Assembly (NCBI RefSeq): GCF_009709555.1
Contig: NZ_WJBG01000183.1
Span: forward strand, 1 to 53,245
Direction of reading: 5' to 3'
Source of the DNA: Streptomyces blattellae
GTDB lineage: Bacteria > Actinomycetota > Actinomycetes > Streptomycetales > Streptomycetaceae
Length of the DNA stretch: 53,245 nt
The position numbers and the translations under genes were made by a program. Positions 43,648 through 51,597 of this stretch are shown in pieces (positions within the stretch are counted from its first letter, which is position 1; each line of letters opens with the position of its first letter). The notes beneath the pieces were generated by a model. That model was given only the letters and a program-made list of their open reading frames with translations. It did no database searches and was not told the origin of the DNA.

Positions 43648-44868
43648 ATGGCAGCTGCTTTCGACCTCGCTTTCGACCCGTGGGACCCGGCGTTCCTCGC
43701 CGACCCGTACCCCGCCTACGCCGAGCTGCGTGCGAGGGGCCGGGTGATCCGTTACGAGCCCACCGACCAGTGGCTGATCCCGCACCACGCGGACGTCTCG
43801 GCGCTGCTGCGGGACCGGCGCCTGGGCCGGACGTATCAGCACCGCTTCACGCACGAGGACTTCGGACGGACGGCGCCACCGCCGGAGCACGAGCCGTTCC
43901 ACACGCTCAACGACCACGGGATGCTGGACCTCGAACCCCCGGACCACACGAGGATCCGGCGGTTGGTGTCGAAGGCGTTCACCCCGCGTACGGTCGAGCG
44001 GCTGGGGCCGTATGTGGACGGCCTCGCCGGAAAGCTGGTCGACGGACTGGTGGAGCGCGGCGGCGGTGATCTGCTCGCGGACGTGGCCGAGCCGCTCCCC
44101 GTGGCGGTCATCGCCGAGATGCTGGGCATCCCGGAGTCGGACCGGGCCCCGCTGCGCCCGTGGTCGGCGGAGATCTGCGGGATGTACGAGCTGAACCCGT
44201 CGCAGGAGACGGCTGAGAACGCGGTGCGCGCGTCGGTCGAGTTCACGGAGTATCTGCGGGAGCTGATCGCGGTCCGCCGCAAGGAGCCCGGCGACGACCT
44301 CATCTCCGGCCTGATCGAGGCCCACGACGAGGGCGACCGCCTCACCGAACAGGAGATGATCTCGACCGCCGTCCTCCTGCTGAACGCCGGCCACGAAGCG
44401 ACGGTGAACGCCACGGTCAACGGCTGGTGGGCCCTGTTCCGCAACCCCGGCCGGCTGGCGGCCCTGCGCGCCGACCACTCCCTCGTCCCGACCGCCGTCG
44501 AGGAACTGATGCGCTACGACACCCCGCTCCAGCTCTTCGAGCGCTGGGTCCTGGACGAGATCGAGATCGACGGCACGACGATCCCGCGGGGCGCCGAGAT
44601 CGCCATGCTCTTCGGCTCCGCCAACCACGACCCCGAGGTGTTCCAGGACCCCGGGCGTCTCGACCTCACCCGCAAGGACAACCCCCACATCTCCTTCAGC
44701 GCCGGCATCCACTACTGCATCGGCGCCCCCCTGGCCCGCATCGAGCTGGCCGCGTCCATGAGGGCCCTGCTGCAGAGGGCTCCGACGCTGAGCCTGGCGG
44801 CGGAGCCGAAGCGGAAGCCGAACTTCGTGATCCGGGGGTTGGAGGGGCTGCGCGTGGAGGTGCGGTGA
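43648..44868 (+). CDS. Cytochrome P450
   Basis: A 406-residue haem monooxygenase. The haem-ligand loop is FSAGIHYCIGAPLARIE with C357. The I-helix has LLNAGHEATVNATVNGW (usual AGxxTT region, Glu in place of Asp). The K-helix ExxR is EELMRYD.. followed by ERWVLDEIEIDGTTIPRGAEI. There is no ferredoxin or reductase gene nearby. It is probably a soluble class I bacterial P450 of unknown substrate. Confidence 0.93.
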   Translation: MAAAFDLAFDPWDPAFLADPYPAYAELRARGRVIRYEPTDQWLIPHHADVSALLRDRRLGRTYQHRFTHEDFGRTAPPPEHEPFHTLNDHGMLDLEPPDHTRIRRLVSKAFTPRTVERLGPYVDGLAGKLVDGLVERGGGDLLADVAEPLPVAVIAEMLGIPESDRAPLRPWSAEICGMYELNPSQETAENAVRASVEFTEYLRELIAVRRKEPGDDLISGLIEAHDEGDRLTEQEMISTAVLLLNAGHEATVNATVNGWWALFRNPGRLAALRADHSLVPTAVEELMRYDTPLQLFERWVLDEIEIDGTTIPRGAEIAMLFGSANHDPEVFQDPGRLDLTRKDNPHISFSAGIHYCIGAPLARIELAASMRALLQRAPTLSLAAEPKRKPNFVIRGLEGLRVEVR

Positions 44869-44914
44869 TCACCGGTTCGGCTGGCCGGAGGGCGGCCGAC
44901 CGGGGGACTCAAGC

Positions 44915-44953
44915 AGTATGTCGATCGAGTACGTCGACCGAGTACGTCGACCG
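44915..44953 (+). repeat. 13-bp tandem repeat, three copies
   Basis: AGTATGTCGATCG (44915), then AGTACGTCGACCG at 44928 and 44941. Each unit contains the palindrome GTCGAC or a one-base variant. It lies in the 96-bp convergent gap between the P450 and ABC permease genes. Confidence 0.9.
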
Positions 44954-44964
44954 AGCGGCCCCCC

Positions 44965-46599
44965 TCAGCTCGTCATGTCCCGCCTCCGCACCCCCGCCAG
45001 CCCCCCGGCCACCAGCACCCCCGCGATCCCCGCAAGGACGCCCACCGGTCCCCAGGCCATCTCCCCGCCCGGCAGCTTCGGCAGATGGCCGAACGGCGAG
45101 ATGTCCAGCACGGCCTGCGGCAGATCCAGGGCGGGTCCGATCCAGCCCAGGAAGAGGATCAGTCCCGCCGCACCCCACGCGGCCGGAGCCGCCTGCGGGG
45201 ACAGCCCGTACAGCAGGACCGCCAGTCCGCCCAGTGCCCAGATGGCCGGTACCTGGATCAGGCAGGCTCCGAGGATCGGGCCGGATTCGGCGCCGTAGCC
45301 GAGGCTCAGGCCCACTCCGGCCAGCAGCATCAGCAGCACCGTGCCGCCGAGCGCGACGACGAGGTGCCCGGCGGCCCACCGCAGCCGTCCGACCGCGCAC
45401 GCCAGCACCGGCTCGGCCCGCTGGGAGGTTTCCTCGCCGTGCAGCCGGAGCACGGAGGAGACGATGTAGAGCGCGGCGACCAGGCCGAACAGGCCGACCA
45501 TCGTGGCCAGGAACGCGTCCGTGATGCCGGACTGGCCGCCCATCCGCTCGATGATCTCGCGGGCGTTGTCGTTGTCGCCGACCAGGTCCGCCGCGCCCTT
45601 GGTGACCCCGCCGAACGCGGCGCCGCCCGCGAGGAACCCGAGCCCCCAGCCGAGCAGGCCGCCCCGCTGCAGCCGCCAGGCCAGCGCGCCCGCCGTGCCC
45701 AGCCGCCCCTGGGCCGGTCCGGGCCGGGTCGGTACGAAGCCGCCGCCGATGTCACGCCGCCCGGCGAGCTCGTACGCCACCGCCCCCTGGATCACCGCCG
45801 CGGCGACGAACAGCGGCAGCACCCACCACCGTTCGCCGGCGAAGGGCCGCAGGTTCTCCAGCCAGCCGATCGGGGAGATCCAGGTGAGCACCGAGGATCC
45901 TCCCCCAGTGCTAAACGCCTGGGAGGTGCCCCCAGTCGTGGCCGAGTCGCCCGCCGCCCGCAGCACGAACGCCGCCCCGATCAGCCCGCCCGTCAGCCCC
46001 TTCGCGAGCCGTCCGCTCTCGGTGAGCTGCGCGACGATCGCGGCCATCGTGGCGAACACCATCCCGACGCCCGCGATGCCGAGCCCGAAGGCCAGTGCAC
46101 CGGGCGTGCCCTGTCCGGCGAGGCTGACGGCGACCAGCAGCGCGACCACGCCATTGGCGACGAGCGCGGTCAGCAGGGCCGCCGTCAGCGGAGCACGCCG
46201 GCCCACCATCGCCGACGAGACCAGTTCCTGGCGCCCGCTCTCCTCCTCGTCACGGGTGTGCCGTACGACGATGACCAGGCTCATGATCCCGGCGAGTACG
46301 GCCGCGTAGACGCCGATGCGCCAGGCGGTGAGGCCGCCGAGGGAGTCGTCGAACACGGGGCCGTACATGGCGCGCAGCGAGTTGTTCGTCAGCATCTGCC
46401 GGGCGATGTCGGCGCGTTCGGCGGGCGTGGCGTAGACGGTCCTGAGCGAGTTCGTCGTGGAGACGACCATCAGGGCCGTCACGGCCACCCAGACCGGGAC
46501 CGTGACCCGGTCGCGCCGCAGGTTGAACCGCAACAGGGTTGCCGTGCCCGCGAGTTGGCGTGAGCCGACCGGCCGTACGTCGAAAGCCGCGGCGGTCAT
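44965..46599 (-). CDS. ABC exporter permease (two-module, polyketide/antibiotic export type)
   Basis: A 544-residue membrane protein with about 12 helices in two similar halves, resembling actinobacterial exporters annotated for polyketide or multidrug efflux (LVIVVRHTRDEEESGRQELVSSAMVGRRAPLTAAL; second half LHGEETSQRAEPVLACAVGRLRWAAGHL). It overlaps the ATPase gene by 4 bp (ATGA) and is coupled to it. About 12-16 residues (SATTGGTSQAFSTGGGSS, near residues 220-236) are encoded by a dispersed palindromic repeat inserted in frame. The other half of the transporter is 46596-47501. Confidence 0.9.
   Translation of the reverse strand: MTAAAFDVRPVGSRQLAGTATLLRFNLRRDRVTVPVWVAVTALMVVSTTNSLRTVYATPAERADIARQMLTNNSLRAMYGPVFDDSLGGLTAWRIGVYAAVLAGIMSLVIVVRHTRDEEESGRQELVSSAMVGRRAPLTAALLTALVANGVVALLVAVSLAGQGTPGALAFGLGIAGVGMVFATMAAIVAQLTESGRLAKGLTGGLIGAAFVLRAAGDSATTGGTSQAFSTGGGSSVLTWISPIGWLENLRPFAGERWWVLPLFVAAAVIQGAVAYELAGRRDIGGGFVPTRPGPAQGRLGTAGALAWRLQRGGLLGWGLGFLAGGAAFGGVTKGAADLVGDNDNAREIIERMGGQSGITDAFLATMVGLFGLVAALYIVSSVLRLHGEETSQRAEPVLACAVGRLRWAAGHLVVALGGTVLLMLLAGVGLSLGYGAESGPILGACLIQVPAIWALGGLAVLLYGLSPQAAPAAWGAAGLILFLGWIGPALDLPQAVLDISPFGHLPKLPGGEMAWGPVGVLAGIAGVLVAGGLAGVRRRDMTS
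45899..45935 (-). repeat. Streptomyces palindromic intergenic repeat inside a coding sequence
   Basis: Read on the minus strand: CTGGGGGCACCTCCCAG, ten bases, CTGGGGGAGG. This is a dispersed element normally found between Streptomyces genes. Here it lies inside the permease gene in frame and without a stop codon, encoding the Gly/Ser/Thr-rich stretch. Confidence 0.75.
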
Positions 46600-47501
46600 C
46601 GGGTGACCGCCTCGTCCTGGTAGTGGCGCAGGAACAACTCCTCCAGCGTCGGCGGCGTCGACGTCAGCGACCGCACGCCCGACTCGCTCAGCGAGCGCAG
46701 TACGGCGTCCAGCTGGTCGGTGTCGACCTGGAGCCGCACCCGGTGCCCCCGCACGTCGAGGTCATGGACGCCGGGCAGACGCGTCAACCCGTTGGGCGGG
46801 CCCGCGAGTTCGGCCGTCACGCTGGTCCGCGTCAGGTGCCGCAGGTCTGCGAGCGAGCCGCTCTCCACGGTCTGCCCCCTGCGGATGATGCTCACCCGGT
46901 CACACAGCTCCTCGACCTCGCTCAGGATGTGCGAGGACAGCAGGACGGTCCGCCCCCGCTCCCGCTCCTCCTCGACGCACCGCTGGAAGACCTCCTCCAT
47001 CAGCGGGTCCAGGCCGGACGTCGGCTCGTCCAGGATCAGCAGGTCGACGTCCGAGGCGAACGCGGCGACCAGGGCGACCTTCTGCCGATTGCCTTTCGAA
47101 TACGTCCGTCCCTTCTTCGTCGGGTCGAGTTCGAACCGCTCGACGAGGTCGGCCCGCCGCCGCTTGTCGAGGCCTCCGCGCAGCCGTCCGTACAGGTCGA
47201 TGACCTCGCCGCCGGAGAGGTTGCGCCACAGCGTCACGTCACCCGGCACGTACGCGATCCGGCGGTGCACCTCCACCGCGTCCGCCCATGGATCACGGCC
47301 GAGCACCCGCGCGGCGCCCGCGTCGGCGCGCAGCAGGCCGAGCAGGACGCGGATGGTGGTGGACTTGCCGGAGCCGTTCGGGCCGAGGAAGCCGTGCACC
47401 TCACCGGTCTCGACGTCCAGGTCGAGGCCGTCGAGCGCATGCGTCTTGCCGAACGACTTGTGCAGTCCGGATACCTCAATGGCGGGGTTTGCCTTCGTCA
47501 T
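46596..47501 (-). CDS. ABC transporter ATP-binding protein
   Basis: A 301-residue ATPase: Walker A GPNGSGKST (about residues 39-47), Q loop, signature region with TYSKGNRQKV, Walker B LLILDEPTSGLDPL, and H loop LLSSHILSEVEEL. The C-terminal ~80 residues form the extra domain of drug/antibiotic exporters (VTAELAGPPNGLTRLPGV). First gene of the exporter pair. It is divergent from the GbsR/MarR regulator across 73 bp containing a palindrome. Confidence 0.94.
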   Translation of the reverse strand: MTKANPAIEVSGLHKSFGKTHALDGLDLDVETGEVHGFLGPNGSGKSTTIRVLLGLLRADAGAARVLGRDPWADAVEVHRRIAYVPGDVTLWRNLSGGEVIDLYGRLRGGLDKRRRADLVERFELDPTKKGRTYSKGNRQKVALVAAFASDVDLLILDEPTSGLDPLMEEVFQRCVEEERERGRTVLLSSHILSEVEELCDRVSIIRRGQTVESGSLADLRHLTRTSVTAELAGPPNGLTRLPGVHDLDVRGHRVRLQVDTDQLDAVLRSLSESGVRSLTSTPPTLEELFLRHYQDEAVTR

Positions 47502-47520
47502 GCTTCAGAACGTACGCTGT

Positions 47521-47538
47521 CTTCAGAAATTTGTGAAG
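47521..47538. promoter_or_regulatory. Candidate operator CTTCA-gAAATTTg-TGAAG
   Basis: An 18-bp near-perfect palindrome (16 of 18 positions symmetric) in the short region between the divergent exporter and regulator genes; a further CTTCAGAA lies at 47503. Likely binding site of the adjacent GbsR/MarR-type regulator. Confidence 0.6.
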
Positions 47539-47574
47539 TTAAGGAAACACATGAAGCCCGGATAGGGTGGGCCC

Positions 47575-48069
47575 ATGACGCAAGCATCTGGCGGCGGGCG
47601 GGACGCCGAGTCCGTGTCGAAGTTCGTCGAGTCCTTCGCGGCGCAGCTCGTCGAGGCCGGGATGCAGCGCATGGCCGCCCGGGTCTTCGCCGCGCTGCTC
47701 GCCTCCGACAAGGGCGTGCTGACCTCCGCCGAACTGGGCGAGCAGCTGCGGATCAGCCCCGCGGCGGTCTCCGGCGCGGTGCGCTACCTGGCCCAGACCC
47801 ACATGGTGTCCCGCGAGCGGGAGCCCGGCTCACGCCGCGAGCGCTACCGGGTGCACGGCGACCAGTGGTACGAGGCCCTGACCAACCGCGAGGCCGTCCT
47901 CAAGCGCTGGGAGGCGGCACTGCGCGAAGGCGTCGACAGCCTCGGCCCCGACACCCCGGCAGGTCGCCGGCTGGCCGAGACGCTGGCCTTCTTCGAGTTC
48001 ATGGAGGGGGAGGTCGCGGCGATGATGGAGCGGTGGCGGGTGCACCGGGAGAAGACGTTCGGTATGTGA
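47575..48069 (+). CDS. GbsR/MarR-family transcriptional regulator
   Basis: A 164-residue winged-helix protein (SKFVESFAAQLVEAGMQRMAARVFAALLASDKGVLTSAELGEQLRISPAAVSGAVRYLAQTHMVSREREPGSRRERYRV) with a C-terminal dimerisation helix region (WEAALREGVDSLG, FFEFMEGEVAAMMERW). It is divergent from the ABC exporter operon and probably its repressor, a common arrangement. ATG 47575. Confidence 0.9.
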   Translation: MTQASGGGRDAESVSKFVESFAAQLVEAGMQRMAARVFAALLASDKGVLTSAELGEQLRISPAAVSGAVRYLAQTHMVSREREPGSRRERYRVHGDQWYEALTNREAVLKRWEAALREGVDSLGPDTPAGRRLAETLAFFEFMEGEVAAMMERWRVHREKTFGM

Positions 48070-48161
48070 CGCCCCGCGCTGTCTGCGGAGATCGGCTACG
48101 AAACTGTATGCGAGTCGCTACTCTGGGTTGCGGTTGGTCCGCATCAAGGGGAGGGCGCATC

Positions 48162-48797
48162 ATGACACTCATGGCAGAGCGACCGGTGATAAGCGGCACC
48201 AAGCCCGGAGGCAGCTTCGAGGAGATGCTCGACGTCCTCGAAGAGCTGCATGTGCCCGACGGCTACAAGGCCGAGATCATCAGCGGGAACATCGTCGTGT
48301 CGCCGTGGTCGAAGGGCTACTACAACCGTGTGATGAAGCTGGTGTGCAAACAGCTGGAACCGCATCTCCCCAAGGGGCACGAGATCGACCGGGCGCCGAC
48401 GTTGTTCGTCTTCCCGGGGGACGAGTGTGCGTACGGGCCGGACATCCACGCGGCGCACGAGCAAGTCCTTGAGACGGAGAGCAACCACCTGGACGGCGAA
48501 GGCCTCTGCTTCGTCGCCGAGCTGACTTCTCGCTCCACTCGGACAGATGACCTGACCGACAAGGTCGAGGTCTACGCCAAGGCGGGCGTCCCGGTGTATC
48601 TGATCCTCGACATGCAGGAGGAGCGGGCCATCGTGTACGGGTCCCCTTCTGCAAAGGGATATGAGGATCGTTCCACCAAGCCTTTCGGCGAGAAGATCCA
48701 CATCCCGGCCCCGTTTGACTGCATGCTCGACATGACCGGGTTCCACCGGCCCAAGAAGAACGACGAGAGCCGGCTCACCCCACCGCCGGCACCGTAA
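48162..48797 (+). CDS. Uma2-family (DUF820) restriction-endonuclease-like protein
   Basis: A 211-residue PD-(D/E)xK-fold protein: FEEMLDVLEELHVPDGYKAEIISGNIVVSPW, YGPDIHAAHEQVLE (PD motif), CFVAELTSRSTRTDDLTDKVEVYAKAGVPVYLILDMQEERAIVY (E and K positions). AGGGGAGGG lies about eight bases upstream of ATG 48162. Function unknown; not closely similar to the copy at 25531-26085. Its 3' end overlaps the convergent DAGK-like gene by 23 bp. Confidence 0.88.
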   Translation: MTLMAERPVISGTKPGGSFEEMLDVLEELHVPDGYKAEIISGNIVVSPWSKGYYNRVMKLVCKQLEPHLPKGHEIDRAPTLFVFPGDECAYGPDIHAAHEQVLETESNHLDGEGLCFVAELTSRSTRTDDLTDKVEVYAKAGVPVYLILDMQEERAIVYGSPSAKGYEDRSTKPFGEKIHIPAPFDCMLDMTGFHRPKKNDESRLTPPPAP

Positions 48798-49635
48798 GCC
48801 CCCAAGCCCCCTCCCGGACCACCCACGTCCGCGTCCGCACCGGCCCCGACACCTCCGCGTCCGCCCGGTACCGGAAGTGCGCCCCCGACACGGTCACCGT
48901 CCGCCCCTCGGCCAGCAGCGGCGACGCCTCCGCGCCCACCGACGCGGGCCGCACCTCCACCGCGGCCACCCCGGCGCCCCCGGGCGCGACCCACACCCTC
49001 TCCACCGGCTGGTCCAGATCCACCAGCGTCGTCCCGTCGACCTCGACCCGCAGCCGTGAAGGGCCGGGCAGGGTGGAGGACGTACCCCGGGCCGGCACCA
49101 GTGTCCGTATGAGCGACTGGCAGGTCCGCAGCCACGGCCGCCCGGCGCCCGGCCCCACCGCGGTCGCACCGTTCGGCGCGGCGGGCTCCCGCACCGGCGG
49201 GATCCGCAACGCGCCCAGCACCACCCCGTCGCTGTCGTCCACGAGGAGATCCAGCCGCCGCTCCACCCCTTCCAGCACGGCGCGGGCCGCCGCCACCGCC
49301 CCCGTCGGCACCCCTAGGGATCCGGCCAGCGACAGCGCACCCCCGACCGGCACCACCGACAGCACACATCCGGCCAGCTCCCGCTGCCGGTGCAGCAGGG
49401 ACACCGCTCGCAGCAGCGCCCGGTCGTCGCCGACGACCACGGGCCGCCGCGACCCCCGCCGAGCCAGCGCCCGGGCGAATTCCTCCGGCCCCTCCGGCAG
49501 GCACACCTTGGTCGCGGCACCCGCGCTGAGCACGTCTTTCGCGATCCGTACGGACTCTCCGTCCGTCCGACGGGCGACCGGGTCGACCACCACCAGCAGC
49601 TGTTCGGACGTGGGAGAAGTCGCCACCTCGGTCAT
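48775..49635 (-). CDS. Degenerate diacylglycerol-kinase-like protein
   Basis: A 286-residue protein with the outline of the DAGK/sphingosine-kinase catalytic fold: LLVVVDPVARR, RRPVVVGDDRALLRAVSLL, GCVLSVVPVGGALSLAGSLGVPTG, a long middle and beta-sandwich C-terminus (RLRVEVDGTTLVDLDQPVERVWVAPGGA). The GGDGT nucleotide motif is replaced by GDDRA and the GTxND loop by GGALS, so kinase activity is doubtful. ATG 49635 has GAGG upstream. It is divergent from purA and overlaps the convergent Uma2 gene. Confidence 0.75.
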   Translation of the reverse strand: MTEVATSPTSEQLLVVVDPVARRTDGESVRIAKDVLSAGAATKVCLPEGPEEFARALARRGSRRPVVVGDDRALLRAVSLLHRQRELAGCVLSVVPVGGALSLAGSLGVPTGAVAAARAVLEGVERRLDLLVDDSDGVVLGALRIPPVREPAAPNGATAVGPGAGRPWLRTCQSLIRTLVPARGTSSTLPGPSRLRVEVDGTTLVDLDQPVERVWVAPGGAGVAAVEVRPASVGAEASPLLAEGRTVTVSGAHFRYRADAEVSGPVRTRTWVVREGAWGLTVPAVG

Positions 49636-49667
49636 GCCTCGCTTCCTCGGGTAGCATCTTTGTGCAA

Positions 49668-49697
49668 GAGCCCCTTGCGCTATTGCGCCAGGGGCTT
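49668..49697. other. Hairpin between divergent DAGK-like and purA genes
   Basis: AGCCCCT (49669-49675) pairs with AGGGGCT (49690-49696), with GCGC/GCGC inside and a TATT loop. It lies 125 bp upstream of purA and could be a leader structure; no known riboswitch was recognised. Confidence 0.35.
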
Positions 49698-49821
49698 CGT
49701 CTATTCCGGGGCATCCGGTCCGACGGGTTGCGGCCAACGACGGTCGCCGGTGTACCAGACACAGCAGTGTCGCGTACGCCTCTGACCTTGGACATGCCCC
49801 GCCCGGAAGGGGTGTACGCGC

Positions 49822-51105
49822 GTGCCCGCACTTGTGCTGCTCGGTGCTCAGTGGGGTGACGAAGGCAAGGGAAAGGCGACGGACCTGCTAGGCGGGTCGG
49901 TCGACTACGTAGTGCGCTACCAGGGCGGCAACAACGCCGGCCACACGGTAGTCGTGGGCGACCAGAAGTACGCCCTCCACCTCCTTCCTTCCGGAATCCT
50001 GTCCCCGGGGTGCACCCCGGTCATCGGCAACGGCGTCGTCGTCGACCCGTCGGTCCTGCTCTCCGAGCTGAGCGGGCTGAACGAGCGAGGCGTCGACACG
50101 TCCAAGCTCCTGATCAGCGGAAACGCTCACATCATCACGTCGTACAACGTCACCGTCGACAAGGTGACGGAACGCTTCCTCGGTAAGCGGAAGATCGGCA
50201 CGACGGGCCGCGGCATCGGCCCCGCCTACGCGGACAAGATCAACCGCGTCGGCATCCGCGTCCAGGACCTCTACGACGAGTCGATCCTTCAGCAGAAGGT
50301 CGAAGCGGCCCTCGACGTCAAGAACCAGATCCTCACCAAGCTGTACAACCGGCGCGCGATCGCCGTCGAGCAGGTGGTCGGGGAACTGCTGGGCTACGCG
50401 GAGCAGCTCAAGCCGTACGTCGCCGACACGGTCCTGATCCTCAACCAGGCCCTGGAGGACGACAAGGTCGTCCTCTTCGAGGGCGGCCAGGGCACGCTGC
50501 TGGACATCGACCACGGCACGTACCCCTTCGTCACCTCCTCGAACCCGACGGCGGGCGGCGCCTGCACGGGCGCCGGCGTCGGCCCGACGAAGATCAGCCG
50601 CGTCATCGGCATCCTCAAGGCGTACACGACCCGCGTCGGCGCGGGCCCGTTCCCGACCGAGCTCTTCGACGAGGACGGCGAGGCGCTGCGCCGCATCGGC
50701 GGCGAGCGGGGCGTGACGACCGGCCGCGACCGCCGCTGCGGCTGGTTCGACGCGGTGATCGCCCGGTACGCGACCCGCGTGAACGGCCTGACCGACTTCT
50801 TCCTCACCAAGCTGGACGTCCTGACCGGCTGGGAGGAGATCCCGGTCTGTGTGGCGTACGAGATCGACGGCAAGCGCGTCGAGGAACTCCCGTACTCGCA
50901 GTCGGACTTCCACCACGCGAAGCCGGTCTACGAGATGCTCCCCGGCTGGTCCGAGGACATCTCGAAGGCCAAGACCTTCGCCGACCTCCCGAAGAACGCG
51001 CAGGACTACGTCAAGGCCCTGGAGGAGATGTCCGGCGCCCCGATCTCGGCGATCGGCGTGGGGCCGGGCCGCGAGGAGACGATCGAGATCAACTCGTTCC
51101 TCTAG
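49822..51105 (+). CDS. purA: Adenylosuccinate synthetase
   Basis: Converts IMP, aspartate and GTP to adenylosuccinate in AMP synthesis. The 427-residue protein has the N-terminal P-loop LLGAQWGDEGKGKATDLL, NNAGHTV, GTTGRGIGPAY, FEGGQGTLLDIDHGTYPFVTSSNPTAGG and TTGRDRRCGWFD. The GTG start directly opens the conserved MPALVLLGAQWGDEG; GGAAGGGG lies upstream. Confidence 0.97.
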   Translation: MPALVLLGAQWGDEGKGKATDLLGGSVDYVVRYQGGNNAGHTVVVGDQKYALHLLPSGILSPGCTPVIGNGVVVDPSVLLSELSGLNERGVDTSKLLISGNAHIITSYNVTVDKVTERFLGKRKIGTTGRGIGPAYADKINRVGIRVQDLYDESILQQKVEAALDVKNQILTKLYNRRAIAVEQVVGELLGYAEQLKPYVADTVLILNQALEDDKVVLFEGGQGTLLDIDHGTYPFVTSSNPTAGGACTGAGVGPTKISRVIGILKAYTTRVGAGPFPTELFDEDGEALRRIGGERGVTTGRDRRCGWFDAVIARYATRVNGLTDFFLTKLDVLTGWEEIPVCVAYEIDGKRVEELPYSQSDFHHAKPVYEMLPGWSEDISKAKTFADLPKNAQDYVKALEEMSGAPISAIGVGPGREETIEINSFL

Positions 51106-51173
51106 TACGCCGGTCAGCCCCGCGCGCCTTGTCCTGTCCCCGGTCGGGTCTGTCCGGCCGGGGACTGCGGCCG

Positions 51174-51296
51174 TCACACCTCGGGGATGCCTTCCAGGAC
51201 CTCGTCGATCGACGCCAGTGACTGGGTGCCGCTGGGAGAGCCGTCCTGGAGCCGTTCGAAGCGCTCATCCGAAAGCGGCGATCTGACATGTGTCAC
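51174..51296 (-). CDS. Small hypothetical ORF (40 aa)
   Basis: GTG 51296 to TGA 51174 reads MTHVRSPLSDERFERLQDG then SPSGTQSLASIDEVLEGIPEV, which looks like a real C-terminus. There is no strong ribosome site and its start overlaps the ORF on the other strand. It may be the remnant of a longer gene. Function unknown. Confidence 0.3.
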   Translation of the reverse strand: MTHVRSPLSDERFERLQDGSPSGTQSLASIDEVLEGIPEV

Positions 51297-51512
51297 TCCG
51301 TCGCCACGCTGCGCCTGACACAGGCGCTGCGACTGCTGCCCGTCCTGCTTGTCGTCGTGCTCTCCACGCCCGCATGGCTCGTCTGGCCTTTCCCGCCGGG
51401 CAAGCGGCAGAAGTTCGTCCTGAACATGGTCCGGGCACTGACCGCTTGGACATACGGCCCCACCAGGGCCGAACTGCCGGACACCGATACCGCATCCGAT
51501 GCCGGAAAGTAG
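51288..51512 (+). CDS. Small hypothetical membrane protein
   Basis: A 74-residue ORF with a hydrophobic segment LRLLPVLLVVVLSTPAWLVWPF (about residues 14-35), then GKRQKFVLNMVRALTAWTYGPTRAEL and an acidic tail. No clear ribosome site precedes ATG 51288. It ends 20 bp before the insertion sequence. Overlap with the minus-strand ORF start suggests only one of the two is real. Confidence 0.35.
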   Translation: MCHSVATLRLTQALRLLPVLLVVVLSTPAWLVWPFPPGKRQKFVLNMVRALTAWTYGPTRAELPDTDTASDAGK

Positions 51513-51532
51513 GGGGTGCAGGGTACGGCTAG

Positions 51533-51556
51533 GAGCGTGTCTCAGTAACGGGCAAC
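51533..51556 (+). repeat. IS left terminal inverted repeat
   Basis: 24 bp identical to the reverse complement of 53218-53241, preceded by CTAG. Confidence 0.92.
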
Positions 51557-51597
51557 CCGCCTATGGTTCGTGATCATTGGTGCGGGATGATCACGGT

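Noticed and set aside
49640..49821. Riboswitch or tRNA upstream of purA
   Set aside because: Only one simple hairpin is visible; no cloverleaf, conserved core or known aptamer pattern.
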